64,000 nt of DNA from Pseudomonas sp. LB-090624. GTDB lineage: Bacteria > Pseudomonadota > Gammaproteobacteria > Pseudomonadales > Pseudomonadaceae. Under the pieces are notes generated by a model. The model was not told the origin of the DNA and searched no databases. It worked only from the letters and a program-made list of their open reading frames with translations. The DNA is taken from NCBI RefSeq assembly GCF_003205205.1, contig NZ_QJRL01000019.1:44916-108915 (forward strand), given 5' to 3'. The position numbers and the translations under genes were made by a program. Shown here one piece after another: positions 36,844 through 45,301 of the stretch; position 1 is the first letter of the stretch; every line of letters begins with the position of its first letter.

Positions 36844-38493
36844 TCAGGCCGGCTGGGCTGCGGTGCGAACCTTGCCGCTGTCCATGTTTACCAACTGGTC
36901 GGCAATATCGAAGTAGCGGTCGTCGTGGGAGATGACGATGATGGTCTTGCCCAGGCGCTTGAGGTCCGGCAGCAGCTCTGTGTAGAAGATGCGGCGGAAG
37001 GTTGGGTCCTGATCGGCTGCCCACTCGTCGAACACCAGTACCGGGCGCTGCTCCAGCCAGGCGCTGATCAGTGCCAGGCGCTTGCGTTGCCCAGTGGACA
37101 GGTCGGTGGTGGTGAAGGCGCCTTCGCGTACGCTGACCTTGTGCGCGATCTCCAGGCGTTGCAGGTATTGGGTCGCATCGTCGGGGATTTGCTGGTCACC
37201 CTGGACCACGTCGTCGAACAGGTAGTAGTCGGCGAAAATGGTGGTGAACAGCTGCCGGTAGTCATCCCGGTCAAGCACCGACACCGGCTGGCCATCCAGC
37301 AGGATGTCCCCACTGTGCGGCGCATACAGGCCAAGCAGCAGCTTGATCAGCGTGGTCTTGCCACAACCGTTCTCGCCGACGATGAACACGATGTCGCCCT
37401 GGTTGATCGTGAGGTTCACCGGGCCCAGGCGAAACGGCGTGCTGCCCTCGACAGCCGGAAATGCGTACTGCACATTGCGCAGTTCCAGGCTGGTGATGGT
37501 CTGGCGCGGTGCGCCTTGACCGTCGAGCAGCAGGTTCGGTTCGGGCGAGGAAAACTGCTCTGACAGCTCGGCAATGCGCTGGAATGACACCTGTGCCTTG
37601 CTGACCAGCGGCAGTACGCTGACCAGATGGTCCAGTGGGCCTTTCATGTACAGCAGCACCAGCACGAAACCGGTCATTGCGGCCTGATCGACGCTTGTCC
37701 AGGTGCTTTGCAGCGCCAGGGCCAGGCCGATGACGATGAAGAACAGCGTCGAGCCGAACGTCTTGGCCAGGATGTAGGTATTGACTGCCTTGATCTGGAT
37801 GGCGCTGATCCGCTCGCTGATCCCCTGGATATGCCGGGTGAACATGCGATACCGGCGCGGCCGGTGTATGCGCAGCTCCTTGGCGCCCTGGGCAATGGCG
37901 TTGTAATGCTTCTGCAGGTCGTCCTCGGCCTCGCGGGCGGTGTTGAACCCCTTGATGCCGCGCGTGCGGGCGATGACCTGGGCGGTGATGCCGGCGCCCA
38001 ATGCCAGCAGCATCAGCAGGAACAGCGGGCCGGACAATGTTGCCAGGTAGCCCATGCAGCCCAGCGTCACCGCCAGCGAAATGGTCAGGGGGGCGAAGGC
38101 GAACGAGAAATCGCTGATGGTATCGATATCGTGGGTCAGCACCGGGATCAGGCGGTGGCTGCGATAGCGCTCGATCTGCTCGATGGGCGCCGAAAGCACT
38201 TTTTCGCCCAGCTCTTTGCGCAGTTTGGCGATGATCTTCTGGCCAACGAAGTTGGTGCCCATGTCGGAGAAGATGCTGCTGAGCAGGGTGAGCACGCAAA
38301 GGCTGGCGAATAACCACAGCACGGCATGGGTCAGCCCTGCTTCGCTGTTGAGGGCGCGGTTGATGGTGGCCAGCAGCGTGGTGACGCTGAAGCCGCCGAG
38401 GATGCCCAGCAGGGTGGACACCAGCACGATGGGCCAGAACGGCTTGAGCAACTGGGCAAGCTCGCGGGTCGCGCTGAGCGGTTTGCGAATCAT
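36844..38493 (-). CDS. pvdE: Cyclic-peptide/pyoverdine ABC exporter PvdE
   Basis: 549 aa fused permease-ATPase. Six membrane segments fall in residues ~15-320. The ATPase has Walker A GENGCGKT (373-380), signature LSTGQ (465-469) and Walker B VLVFDE (485-490). PvdE moves the acylated pyoverdine precursor from cytoplasm to periplasm, where the chromophore is matured. From memory the length equals that of P. aeruginosa PvdE. The ATG at 38493 is chosen because GGAGAAG precedes it; an in-frame ATG 60 nt upstream would run into the preceding gene. It starts 22 nt after the acyltransferase stop, so the two are co-transcribed. A 206-bp gap with its own promoter separates it from the TE-bearing NRPS. 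Confidence 0.92.
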   Translation of the reverse strand: MIRKPLSATRELAQLLKPFWPIVLVSTLLGILGGFSVTTLLATINRALNSEAGLTHAVLWLFASLCVLTLLSSIFSDMGTNFVGQKIIAKLRKELGEKVLSAPIEQIERYRSHRLIPVLTHDIDTISDFSFAFAPLTISLAVTLGCMGYLATLSGPLFLLMLLALGAGITAQVIARTRGIKGFNTAREAEDDLQKHYNAIAQGAKELRIHRPRRYRMFTRHIQGISERISAIQIKAVNTYILAKTFGSTLFFIVIGLALALQSTWTSVDQAAMTGFVLVLLYMKGPLDHLVSVLPLVSKAQVSFQRIAELSEQFSSPEPNLLLDGQGAPRQTITSLELRNVQYAFPAVEGSTPFRLGPVNLTINQGDIVFIVGENGCGKTTLIKLLLGLYAPHSGDILLDGQPVSVLDRDDYRQLFTTIFADYYLFDDVVQGDQQIPDDATQYLQRLEIAHKVSVREGAFTTTDLSTGQRKRLALISAWLEQRPVLVFDEWAADQDPTFRRIFYTELLPDLKRLGKTIIVISHDDRYFDIADQLVNMDSGKVRTAAQPA

Positions 38494-38515
38494 GGGGAAG
38501 TCTTCTCCAGGCGGA

Positions 38516-39535
38516 TCAAAGGACGTGGTCAGCAAAGAAGGCTTCACGCTCAAGGCGCAGCAGGGCGGCTTTCTTGTGAGCCAGTTGAATGTCCTTCAGG
38601 TGGCCGAACCCCTGGGACTTGAGGAAGTCGATCTGGCGGGTATGGTCGATGCGCGGCTCGCCGAGGATGCGCTGGGTGCGGGGGTCATCGAGGAACATGT
38701 AATGCATCAGGGAACGGAACCAGCCGCGCAGTTTGCCAATGCCCTGGTGCTTGGGCTCGCCGATCACCACATGCCAGCCACGGTCGTAGTCGGCGACGTC
38801 GTAGTAGGGTGCGATGCGGTCTTCCTTGCACCAGTACACTTCAAAGTAGGCGAAGGGTTCGTCATCGAAGCAGCCGATCAGTGGGTGCACGCGCGGGTCG
38901 TCGAGCATTTCGCGAATGTATTGCGCATGTTCTTCCGGGGTGCCGGTCTGCTCCCAGAAGAACGCGACTTGCTCCAGGTTCATCCAGCGGTTGAAGGCTG
39001 CAAGGTCTTTCACCGGGTCGATGGTGCGCAGTGAAAAGGTGGTGTTCAGCTTCGGCAGGTGGCGTCGATAGACTTCGCCCGCCGGTTTTGGCGGGCGTTG
39101 CGGGTGGCGTTTTTCGCCGCTGAAGCAGTAACGCGGGGCCGTGTGCACGCTGGCCGGCTCACGAAGCCATGGCAGGGGTTGCTGCCAGAACGTCTGGCGG
39201 GTGCAGCGCAGGGCAAGCCGGCCTTGGTCGTCGACCTGCCAGTGATCGAAAATGCCTTCACGTACCGCACGCACGGCAAATTCTCGGTCGCCAGGGACCC
39301 GCACAGTCACCTCGTCACATTGTTTGTGGTGGCAGAAACGGGTCGCCAGTACCGCCAGCATCGCGCTGGCCGGGAACGCAGGCGGAAGTGGCTCGAAGAC
39401 GATACTGTGGTCGACCTCCCGGTAGGGGATGGCGGCGCTGCTGTCGAGGCGCAGGCTGCCGCTCTCTGGCGTTTCATCCTGGGCACTGGCTTTGCGGCCA
39501 TCGGCCAGGATCAGACTGAAAGAGGGTGCGTTCAT
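38516..39535 (-). CDS. IucB/MbtK-type GNAT acyltransferase (hydroxyornithine acyltransferase, PvdYII-like)
   Basis: 339 aa. The C-terminal half (~165-339) is a siderophore GNAT domain: FNRWMNLEQVAFFWEQTG, GWHVVIGEPKHQGIGKLRG, RILGEPRIDHTRQIDFLKSQGF. These are hallmarks of enzymes that acylate an N-hydroxylated diamine from an acyl-CoA (IucB on hydroxylysine, PvdYII on hydroxyornithine). The N-terminal ~150 residues are the divergent domain seen in this family. Sitting just before pvdE with its own PvdS-type box, it is likely to make N5-acyl-N5-hydroxyornithine for the first in-window NRPS module, in place of the formyltransferase PvdF. The acyl group (acetyl, or 3-hydroxybutyryl as in pseudobactin 589A from memory) cannot be read from sequence. 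AGGAAG precedes the ATG. Confidence 0.85.
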   Translation of the reverse strand: MNAPSFSLILADGRKASAQDETPESGSLRLDSSAAIPYREVDHSIVFEPLPPAFPASAMLAVLATRFCHHKQCDEVTVRVPGDREFAVRAVREGIFDHWQVDDQGRLALRCTRQTFWQQPLPWLREPASVHTAPRYCFSGEKRHPQRPPKPAGEVYRRHLPKLNTTFSLRTIDPVKDLAAFNRWMNLEQVAFFWEQTGTPEEHAQYIREMLDDPRVHPLIGCFDDEPFAYFEVYWCKEDRIAPYYDVADYDRGWHVVIGEPKHQGIGKLRGWFRSLMHYMFLDDPRTQRILGEPRIDHTRQIDFLKSQGFGHLKDIQLAHKKAALLRLEREAFFADHVL

Positions 39536-39589
39536 AGGGCTTCCTGTGAGGGGCGGGTGCGACTTATCGGGTGCTGTCCATGGATAAAG

Positions 39590-39613
39590 ACGAACCGCAC
39601 CTGCCGATGTTTA
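39590..39613 (-). promoter_or_regulatory. PvdS-type box (one mismatch) upstream of the acyltransferase-pvdE unit
   Basis: Minus strand TAAAC (39613-39609), 16 bases, CGT (39592-39590). It differs from TAAAT-N16-CGT only in the last base of the first element. It overlaps the opmQ stop codon and lies 55 bp before the acyltransferase start, so this unit can be transcribed separately from pvdRT-opmQ. Confidence 0.7.
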
Positions 39614-41050
39614 AGCGCCGGGTGCGGCACCTGGTTCAGCGCCAGCGACCTGCCAGCCGCCGCCCAGGGCCTTGTACAGGGCGATGCTGCCCATGACCCG
39701 CTTGAGGCGCAGTTGCACATCCTCGTCCTGAGCCTGGTACAGGGTGCGTTGGGTCTGCAGGACGGTCAGCAGGTCCTCGGCGCCCGCCTGGTAGCGGCTT
39801 TCGGCAATGTCGAAGGCTTTGCGCGCCTGTTGCAGTTCGATCGCCTGCCAATGCAGTTGCCGGTCGATGCCGTCCAGGGTATTGAGGGCCTTTTCCACAT
39901 CGCTGAAACCGGCCAGGATGGCGCCGCGGTAGTCCTGCAGCAGTTCGTCCTGGGCTGCCACCGCTTTGTCGCGCTCGGCGCCCAGTCGGCCGTTGTCGAA
40001 CACCGGGGTAACCAAGCCTGCGGCGAGGCTGGTGAAGGGGTTGCGCAAGACGTCCGGGAAATGATCGGCGCCGCTGCCGACGATCAGCGTCAGGTTGAGT
40101 TTGGGCAGCATCGCCGCGCGGGCTACACGCACATTGGCCTGAGCCGCCGCCAGCTTGGCCTCGGCATTGGCGATATCCGGCCGTCGGCTGATCAGTTCGC
40201 TGGGCAGGCCCGCATCGATCGAGGGCCAGTTGAGCTGTTCAAAGCGCGTGTTGCCCAGTTGCAGGTCCTGCACCGGCTGCCCGACCAGGGTCGCCAGGGT
40301 GATCAGGGCCTCCCGGGCCTGTTGTTGGTACAGTGGGCGTTGCCGTTGCTGGGCGGCGACCAGGCTTTGTTGCTGGGCCAGTTCCAGTGCCGTGGCCGAG
40401 CCTGCATCGAAGCGGGTTTGCACCAGTTGCAGGACACGCTCGGCATTGGTTAGGTTAAGTTCGGCAATCCGCCCCTGCTGCTGGAAGGCCAGCGCCTGCA
40501 TGTAGCTGTCGGCAACCTTGCCGAGCAAGGTCAGTTCAACGGTCGCGCGGTCGAACTCGCTGGCTTGCAGGCTGTGCAGGGCACTTTCGCGCGCTGCCGC
40601 GTTGCCGCCCCAGAAGTCCACCTCGTAGCTGGCCTTCAGGGCCACATCCAGGTAATGAGTGGTGCGCTGGGTCGGGCTGGAATTCAGCTGGCTGTAGCCG
40701 TCGCCGTGCTGCAGGCGCTCGCGGTTGGCATTGGCTGCCCCGGTCACCTCAGGCAGCAAGGGGCCGCCGGCAATGACCGCATCGGCCTGCGCCTGGCGGA
40801 CCCGGGCCATGGCCGCACCGACTTCGAAGCTGTCGGTGCGGGCTTGCTCCACCAGCTGGTTCAGTGTCGGGCTGCCGAACGACTGCCACCAGCCGGTCAG
40901 GTTGCGGGGAGGCGCCTCGGGCGTGGCTGCCTGCCAGCGGGCCGGGGCAGGCACGCCGTGTTGCGGCGGCAGTGCAGGGGTGGCGCAGGCGCTCAGCAGC
41001 AGGCAGGCGCCGAGCAGGGGCAAGGGTTTGATCAACGTTGGGGTACTCAT
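39611..41050 (-). CDS. opmQ: Outer-membrane efflux lipoprotein of the pyoverdine exporter (OpmQ/NodT family)
   Basis: 479 aa TolC-like channel subunit. The lipoprotein signal has the lipobox LLSAC with Cys22. Two repeats of the outer-membrane efflux domain follow, with typical PEVTGAAN, EVDFWGGNAAARES and RRPDIANAEAKLAAAQANVRVARAAMLP segments. It should pair with PvdR and PvdT to expel pyoverdine, including recycled siderophore, from the periplasm. Its ATG overlaps the pvdT stop by 4 nt (41047-41050). Confidence 0.9.
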   Translation of the reverse strand: MSTPTLIKPLPLLGACLLLSACATPALPPQHGVPAPARWQAATPEAPPRNLTGWWQSFGSPTLNQLVEQARTDSFEVGAAMARVRQAQADAVIAGGPLLPEVTGAANANRERLQHGDGYSQLNSSPTQRTTHYLDVALKASYEVDFWGGNAAARESALHSLQASEFDRATVELTLLGKVADSYMQALAFQQQGRIAELNLTNAERVLQLVQTRFDAGSATALELAQQQSLVAAQQRQRPLYQQQAREALITLATLVGQPVQDLQLGNTRFEQLNWPSIDAGLPSELISRRPDIANAEAKLAAAQANVRVARAAMLPKLNLTLIVGSGADHFPDVLRNPFTSLAAGLVTPVFDNGRLGAERDKAVAAQDELLQDYRGAILAGFSDVEKALNTLDGIDRQLHWQAIELQQARKAFDIAESRYQAGAEDLLTVLQTQRTLYQAQDEDVQLRLKRVMGSIALYKALGGGWQVAGAEPGAAPGA

Positions 41051-43017
41051 ACGCTGGTAAGGGCGGCCACCGGGTCGAGCCGGGCAGCCTTGCGGGCGGG
41101 CATGAAGCCGAACGCGATACCGGTGACCACGGCGCAGCCGAAGGCACCCATGGCGGCGGGCAGCGAGAAGGCGACGGCGACCTGGCCGAGGCTCAGGGCG
41201 CCGCCAATCAGCAATGCCAGGGCGATGCCGCTGACGCCGCCGACCATGGTCAGCATCACGGCTTCGGTAAGGAACTGGCGCAGGATGTCGCGCTGGCGCG
41301 CGCCGGTGGCCATGCGGATACCAATTTCCCGTGTGCGCTCGCGCACGGTCATCAGCATGATGTTCATCACCCCGATGCCGCCCACCAGCAGCGAAATGGC
41401 GGCAATGGCGCCCAGCATCAGCGACAGTGCGTTCTGCGTTTTGGCTTCGGCCTGGATCATCGCCGCATTGTTGGTGAGTTCGAAATCGGTTACGCCGTTG
41501 TGCAGTTTCAGCAGCAACTGGTCGATGACCTGCTCGGTCTGCTTCACCTGGCGCGCATCCGCAGCGGCGATCACCACGTATTCCGGGGCCTGGTTGCCGA
41601 ACAGGCGCACGCTGGCGGTGGTGTAGGGCACCATCACCCGGGCATCGGCATCCTGGTCGCCAGAGCTGGCGCCCTTGCCGGCCAGCACCCCGATGACCTG
41701 GAACGGTGCGTTCTCGATGAGAATGTACTGGCCCACCGGGTTGCGGTCGGCAAACAGTTTTTCCCGGGTCTTTTCGCCAATTACCGCCACTGCCGCGCCG
41801 GCGGCTTCGTCGGCCTCGGTGAAGAAGCTGCCTTGCACGACCGGCCAGTTGAATATCTGCGGGAAGTAGGTGTTGGAGCCGCCTACATACAGCTTCAGGT
41901 CCTGGTTGCCATAGCGGACGCCGGCCTTGCCGCCATTGACGGGCATGATCATGCGTACCTGGGGCAGGGTGGCGATGGCGCGGGTGTCGTCCAGGGTGAT
42001 GATGCCTTCCGGCGCCCTGGGGGCGGGTGGCTTGCCGTTGAGGTAGATGATGTTGGAGCCGAAGGCGCCCATCTGGGCCATGACCTGGCGCTTGCTGCCT
42101 TCACCCACTGCCAGCATGACGACCACCGACGCCACGCCGATGATGATGCCCAGCAACGTCAGTGCGGTGCGAAAGCGGTTGATCCACATCACCCTCCATG
42201 CCGCCTTGACGGCGTCGAGCAGTTCGCCTTTCCAGGCACCGTTGTGCTCGCTGCCGTCGTTCAGGCGTTGACGCAGGTCAACGGCCTGCAGCGCGCTGGC
42301 CTTGGGTGTCGAAGCGGGCCGTGGCTCAGGCTGGGCCTGGTCGCTGATGATTTGGCCATCGCGTATTTCGATGATGCGCTTGGCCCGTGCGGCGACTTCC
42401 CGGTCGTGGGTGATGAGGATCACCACATGGCCCTGGCTGGCCAGTTCGTCGAGCAGGGCCATGACTTCGGTACCGCTGCGGCTGTCGAGGGCGCCGGTAG
42501 GTTCGTCTGCCAGAATGATATGGCCACCGTTCATCAGCGCGCGGGCTATCGATACGCGTTGCTGCTGGCCGCCAGACAACTGGTGCGGGCGATTACCGGT
42601 ACGTTCGGCCAGGCCCAGGCGGGTCAGCAGGGCATGGGCGCGTGCGTGGCGCTCGGCGGCAGGCGTGCCGGCATAGATCGCCGGCATTTCGACGTTTTCC
42701 TGGGCGGTGCCGGAGGCAATCAGGTGATAGCCCTGGAACACGAAACCGAAGGCTTCCCGCCGCAGCCAGGCGAGTGCGTCACTGTCCAGGCTGGCCACCT
42801 GTTCACCCGCGAACAGGTAGTCGCCACTGGAGGGGCGGTCCAGGCAGCCGAGGATGTTCATCAGCGTAGATTTGCCTGAGCCAGAGGTACCGACAATGGC
42901 GACGAATTCACCGGCATGGATGCTCAGGTCGATGCCACGCAAGACCTCGATTCGCGGTGTATCGACGCCGCCATAGCATTTGCGGATATCGCGCAGCTCA
43001 ATCAGGGGAACCGGCAT
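41047..43017 (-). CDS. pvdT: MacB-type ABC transporter of the pyoverdine efflux pump (PvdT)
   Basis: 656 aa. The N-terminal ATPase has Walker A GTSGSGKS (43-50), LSGGQQQRVSIARAL and LADEPTGALD. It is followed by a MacB/FtsX membrane region with one helix near residue 280, a large periplasmic domain, and three C-terminal helices (IAAISLLVGGIGVMNIML, FLTEAVMLTMVGGVSGIAL, AMGAFGCAVVTGIAFGF). With PvdR and OpmQ it forms a tripartite pump acting on periplasmic substrate. The gene abuts the pvdR stop with no gap and overlaps opmQ. Assignment to pyoverdine rather than macrolide export rests on the PvdS-type promoter and siderophore context. Confidence 0.92.
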   Translation of the reverse strand: MPVPLIELRDIRKCYGGVDTPRIEVLRGIDLSIHAGEFVAIVGTSGSGKSTLMNILGCLDRPSSGDYLFAGEQVASLDSDALAWLRREAFGFVFQGYHLIASGTAQENVEMPAIYAGTPAAERHARAHALLTRLGLAERTGNRPHQLSGGQQQRVSIARALMNGGHIILADEPTGALDSRSGTEVMALLDELASQGHVVILITHDREVAARAKRIIEIRDGQIISDQAQPEPRPASTPKASALQAVDLRQRLNDGSEHNGAWKGELLDAVKAAWRVMWINRFRTALTLLGIIIGVASVVVMLAVGEGSKRQVMAQMGAFGSNIIYLNGKPPAPRAPEGIITLDDTRAIATLPQVRMIMPVNGGKAGVRYGNQDLKLYVGGSNTYFPQIFNWPVVQGSFFTEADEAAGAAVAVIGEKTREKLFADRNPVGQYILIENAPFQVIGVLAGKGASSGDQDADARVMVPYTTASVRLFGNQAPEYVVIAAADARQVKQTEQVIDQLLLKLHNGVTDFELTNNAAMIQAEAKTQNALSLMLGAIAAISLLVGGIGVMNIMLMTVRERTREIGIRMATGARQRDILRQFLTEAVMLTMVGGVSGIALALLIGGALSLGQVAVAFSLPAAMGAFGCAVVTGIAFGFMPARKAARLDPVAALTSV

Positions 43018-44181
43018 TCACCCTCCTGCACTGAGCAAGGGGCTGATCAGCAGGTGGTCACCTTCTTCCAGCCCTTCGAGAATCTGCACGCGCAGGCGGT
43101 CGCTGATGCCGGTGCGCACTTCGCGATTTTCAATGGCGCCTTGTTTCGTCAGTACCTGTGCCAGCCTAAGATCGGGCTGCTTGCCCGGGTTGAGCGCGGA
43201 AATCGGGGCGGTCAGCACGTTCTGCGCGCGGTCAGCGACGAAGAACACCTGGGCGGTCATTTCCGCCATCAGGGCGCCGTCGGCGTTGTCGACGTCCAGC
43301 AAGACCGTATACAGCACCACGCGGCCATTGCTTTTGCTGGCCGGGCTGCCGCTGCCCTGGTTGGCATGCTCCAGCGGCTTGGGGGGCACCGGCAGGATCT
43401 GCCGCACCCTGCTGCTCCAGCGCCGGGTGCCGCCGCTAAGGGTGGTGAAGTAGGCGTGCATGCCGGGTTTGACATGGCCGATGTCCGCTTCCGAGACCTC
43501 TGCCCAGACGGTCATCGGTGACAGCTTGGCAATGCGCAGGATCAGCGGTGTTTGCTGCTGGGCGTTGAGTGTCTGCCCCTCGCGGGCATCCAGTGCGACC
43601 ACAGTGCCACTCATGGGCGCATAGATGCGTGTGTAACCCAGTTCGGCCTGGTCGCTGCGCAGGCTGGCCTGGGCCTGGCGAATCTGCGCCTTGATCATGT
43701 CGATGCGCGCCTGGGTGGCCTTGAGTTCGGCACGCGCCGTTTGCACGTCCTCTTCGCGCGTGGCGCCGCCTGCCGCCAGGCTCTGCTGGCGCTCGGCCTT
43801 TTGCCGGGCCAGCTCATGCTGGGCACGTTGCTCTTGCAACTGCGCCTGCAGGTTCTCGACCGAGTAGCGTCCCGCGTCCAGCTTGGCCTGTTGCGTGGAC
43901 GGGTCGATTTCAACCAGCAACTGGCCTTCTTGCACGGCGTCGCCAACCTCGACCTTGATGGCGCGGATCTGCCCGGAGGCCTGGGCGCCGACATCCACAT
44001 AGCGGCGCGGCTGCAACGTGCCGATGGCGGTCACGCTGCTCTCGATATCACCCCGGCTGACAGTGACGGTGTTCAGGCCGTCGTGGCTGGGCGGCATGAT
44101 CTGCCAGGCACTCACGGCCAGCAGCGTTGCCAGGCCAAATACGATGATCAGGGCCCGGCGGGCCAAGGGGGGACGATTCAT
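43018..44181 (-). CDS. pvdR: Periplasmic adaptor of the pyoverdine efflux pump (PvdR, MacA/HlyD family)
   Basis: 387 aa membrane-fusion protein. It has one N-terminal anchor (~9-28), a lipoyl/barrel-sandwich half-motif (GTLQPRRYVDVGAQASGQIRAI), an alpha-helical hairpin (~100-170) rich in Q, A and E that contacts the outer-membrane channel, a second half-motif (YTRIYAPMSGTVVALDAREGQT), and beta-barrel domains. It is the first gene of the pvdRT-opmQ order and has a perfect PvdS-type box 57-80 bp upstream. The Shine-Dalgarno at the chosen ATG is weak (GGAA); no better in-frame start is apparent. Confidence 0.9.
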   Translation of the reverse strand: MNRPPLARRALIIVFGLATLLAVSAWQIMPPSHDGLNTVTVSRGDIESSVTAIGTLQPRRYVDVGAQASGQIRAIKVEVGDAVQEGQLLVEIDPSTQQAKLDAGRYSVENLQAQLQEQRAQHELARQKAERQQSLAAGGATREEDVQTARAELKATQARIDMIKAQIRQAQASLRSDQAELGYTRIYAPMSGTVVALDAREGQTLNAQQQTPLILRIAKLSPMTVWAEVSEADIGHVKPGMHAYFTTLSGGTRRWSSRVRQILPVPPKPLEHANQGSGSPASKSNGRVVLYTVLLDVDNADGALMAEMTAQVFFVADRAQNVLTAPISALNPGKQPDLRLAQVLTKQGAIENREVRTGISDRLRVQILEGLEEGDHLLISPLLSAGG

Positions 44182-44237
44182 GCAGGGTTCCGGCCAAAGT
44201 GAATTCCTCCGAGACGCGTCGCGGGGTTGTCCTTTGA

Positions 44238-44261
44238 ACGAGAAGTAGCCTGCAAAATTTA
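44238..44261 (-). promoter_or_regulatory. PvdS-type iron-starvation box upstream of pvdRT-opmQ
   Basis: Minus strand TAAAT (44261-44257), exactly 16 bases, then CGT (44240-44238). It is a perfect TAAAT-N16-CGT element 57 bp from the pvdR start codon and marks the left-reading siderophore unit as iron-starvation controlled. Confidence 0.88.
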
Positions 44262-44345
44262 CTGCGCGGCATGCCGCAGGTCTTGATAGTTGCCGGTGCC
44301 GCGGTAACTGTCTGATTAATCGATTAAGCTACAACTAGCAGAAAC

Positions 44346-44375
44346 AAAAAAACCCGACAGTTGTCGGGTTTTTTT
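44346..44375 (-). terminator. Intrinsic terminator after the small lipoprotein gene
   Basis: Stem CCCGACA / TGTCGGG (44353-44359 and 44362-44368) with an A-tract on one side and a T-tract on the other, so it can work in both directions. It isolates the siderophore unit from the minus-strand lipoprotein gene. Confidence 0.9.
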
Positions 44376-44386
44376 GTGAGCTCACA

Positions 44387-44671
44387 TTACTGCTTGGCAG
44401 GTTCTGCCGGAGTAGCTGGCGCGGCTTCCGGAGCCGGAGTAGCCGGTGCGGCTTCTTCGGCAGCCTTCTGCTCGGCTTCGGCCTGATCTTTGGCAGCTTC
44501 GGCGTTTTCCTTGGCTGCTTCGTTCATTTTATCCTGAGCTTCGCCCATTTTTTCCTGGGCTTGCTCGGCGTGTTGCTGTGCGTCCTGGGCTTTGTCTTCG
44601 CTCGCTTTATCGCAAGCGGCCAGGCCCATGGCAGCGGCCAGCATCAGAGCAAAAGCAAAAGGTTTACGCAT
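44387..44671 (-). CDS. Small Ala/Glu/Lys-rich predicted lipoprotein
   Basis: 94 aa. The signal peptide ends in lipobox LAAC with Cys20. The mature part is almost wholly low-complexity helix (repeats such as AEQAQEKMGEAQDKMNEAAK), then an Ala/Pro/Glu-rich tail. This composition fits a small envelope-anchored coiled coil; no specific function is recognised. The ATG at 44671 is used because AGGAG lies 10 nt upstream and the signal peptide begins MRKP. It is a single-gene unit, closed by the terminator at 44346-44375. Confidence 0.85.
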   Translation of the reverse strand: MRKPFAFALMLAAAMGLAACDKASEDKAQDAQQHAEQAQEKMGEAQDKMNEAAKENAEAAKDQAEAEQKAAEEAAPATPAPEAAPATPAEPAKQ

Positions 44672-44722
44672 GGGGGTGTTTCTCCTTGGTGGAATAAGTG
44701 ACTTGTTCCTTCGATGCAACTA

Positions 44723-44740
44723 CGCGGAATAAGTTCCGCG
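44723..44740. promoter_or_regulatory. Perfect 7-bp inverted repeat in a divergent promoter region
   Basis: CGCGGAATAAGTTCCGCG (arms CGCGGAA / TTCCGCG, 4-nt spacer) lies between the minus-strand lipoprotein (start 44671) and the plus-strand thioesterase (start 44825). It looks like an operator for a dimeric regulator. AT-rich sequence around 44750-44790 could hold promoter elements, but none is clear. Confidence 0.45.
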
Positions 44741-44824
44741 AAGATTACAGATATATAACGTACCGTTCTACATAGACTTTTCAATAAATTTATGCCGCTG
44801 CGACAAAGCGGGTGGAAGCTGCCA

Positions 44825-45301
44825 ATGAGCGATTCAACCTTGATGGCCATGGCCGAGCGTTTTCTCTCGGCATTAAAACATTGCCAGTTATTGCAAATGC
44901 GTGTGGCGCAGGCGGATGGCGATGGCATGACCCTGGTCCTGCCGTGGTCGCCGGCCATTGTCGGCAACCCGCAAACCGGCGCCGTGCACGGCGGCGCGCT
45001 GACCACCCTGATGGATACCACCTGCGGCATGGCCACCTTGTGCGTGTTGCCGCGTTTCGAAGTGTGCCCCACGCTGGACCTGCGCATCGACTACATGCAC
45101 CCAGCCGAGGCCGGCAAGGACATCTATGGCCACGCGCAGTGCTACCGGGTTACCCGCGACGTGATCTTCACCCGTGGCAGCGCCTACCAGGACGACCCCG
45201 GCCAGCCCATCTGCCAGGTGGTGGGGACGTTCATGCGCCTGGGCCAGGACATCAAGGGCGGCATCCGTTTCGGCAACAGCCTGAAGGAGGGCGGGGCATG
45301 A
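44825..45301 (+). CDS. PaaI-family hotdog thioesterase (first of a pair)
   Basis: 158 aa with a single hotdog domain. The motif NPQTGAVHGGALTTLMD (from about residue 48; H55-GG and D64) is the PaaI-type acyl-CoA thioesterase active site. The ATG at 44825 follows GTGGAAG; an in-frame ATG 33 nt upstream lacks a good ribosome site. The stop overlaps the start of a second thioesterase (ATGA), so the two are translationally coupled and may form a hetero-oligomer. The substrate is unknown. Confidence 0.85.
   Translation: MSDSTLMAMAERFLSALKHCQLLQMRVAQADGDGMTLVLPWSPAIVGNPQTGAVHGGALTTLMDTTCGMATLCVLPRFEVCPTLDLRIDYMHPAEAGKDIYGHAQCYRVTRDVIFTRGSAYQDDPGQPICQVVGTFMRLGQDIKGGIRFGNSLKEGGA

Noticed and set aside
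39059..40453. Plus-strand frame of 464 codons across the acyltransferase and opmQ
   Set aside because: It crosses two real minus-strand genes and shows neither domains nor a ribosome site.
41047..44181. Macrolide-resistance pump MacAB
   Set aside because: The family is right, but the perfect PvdS-type box, the opmQ partner and adjacency to pvdE point to the pyoverdine pump pvdRT-opmQ.
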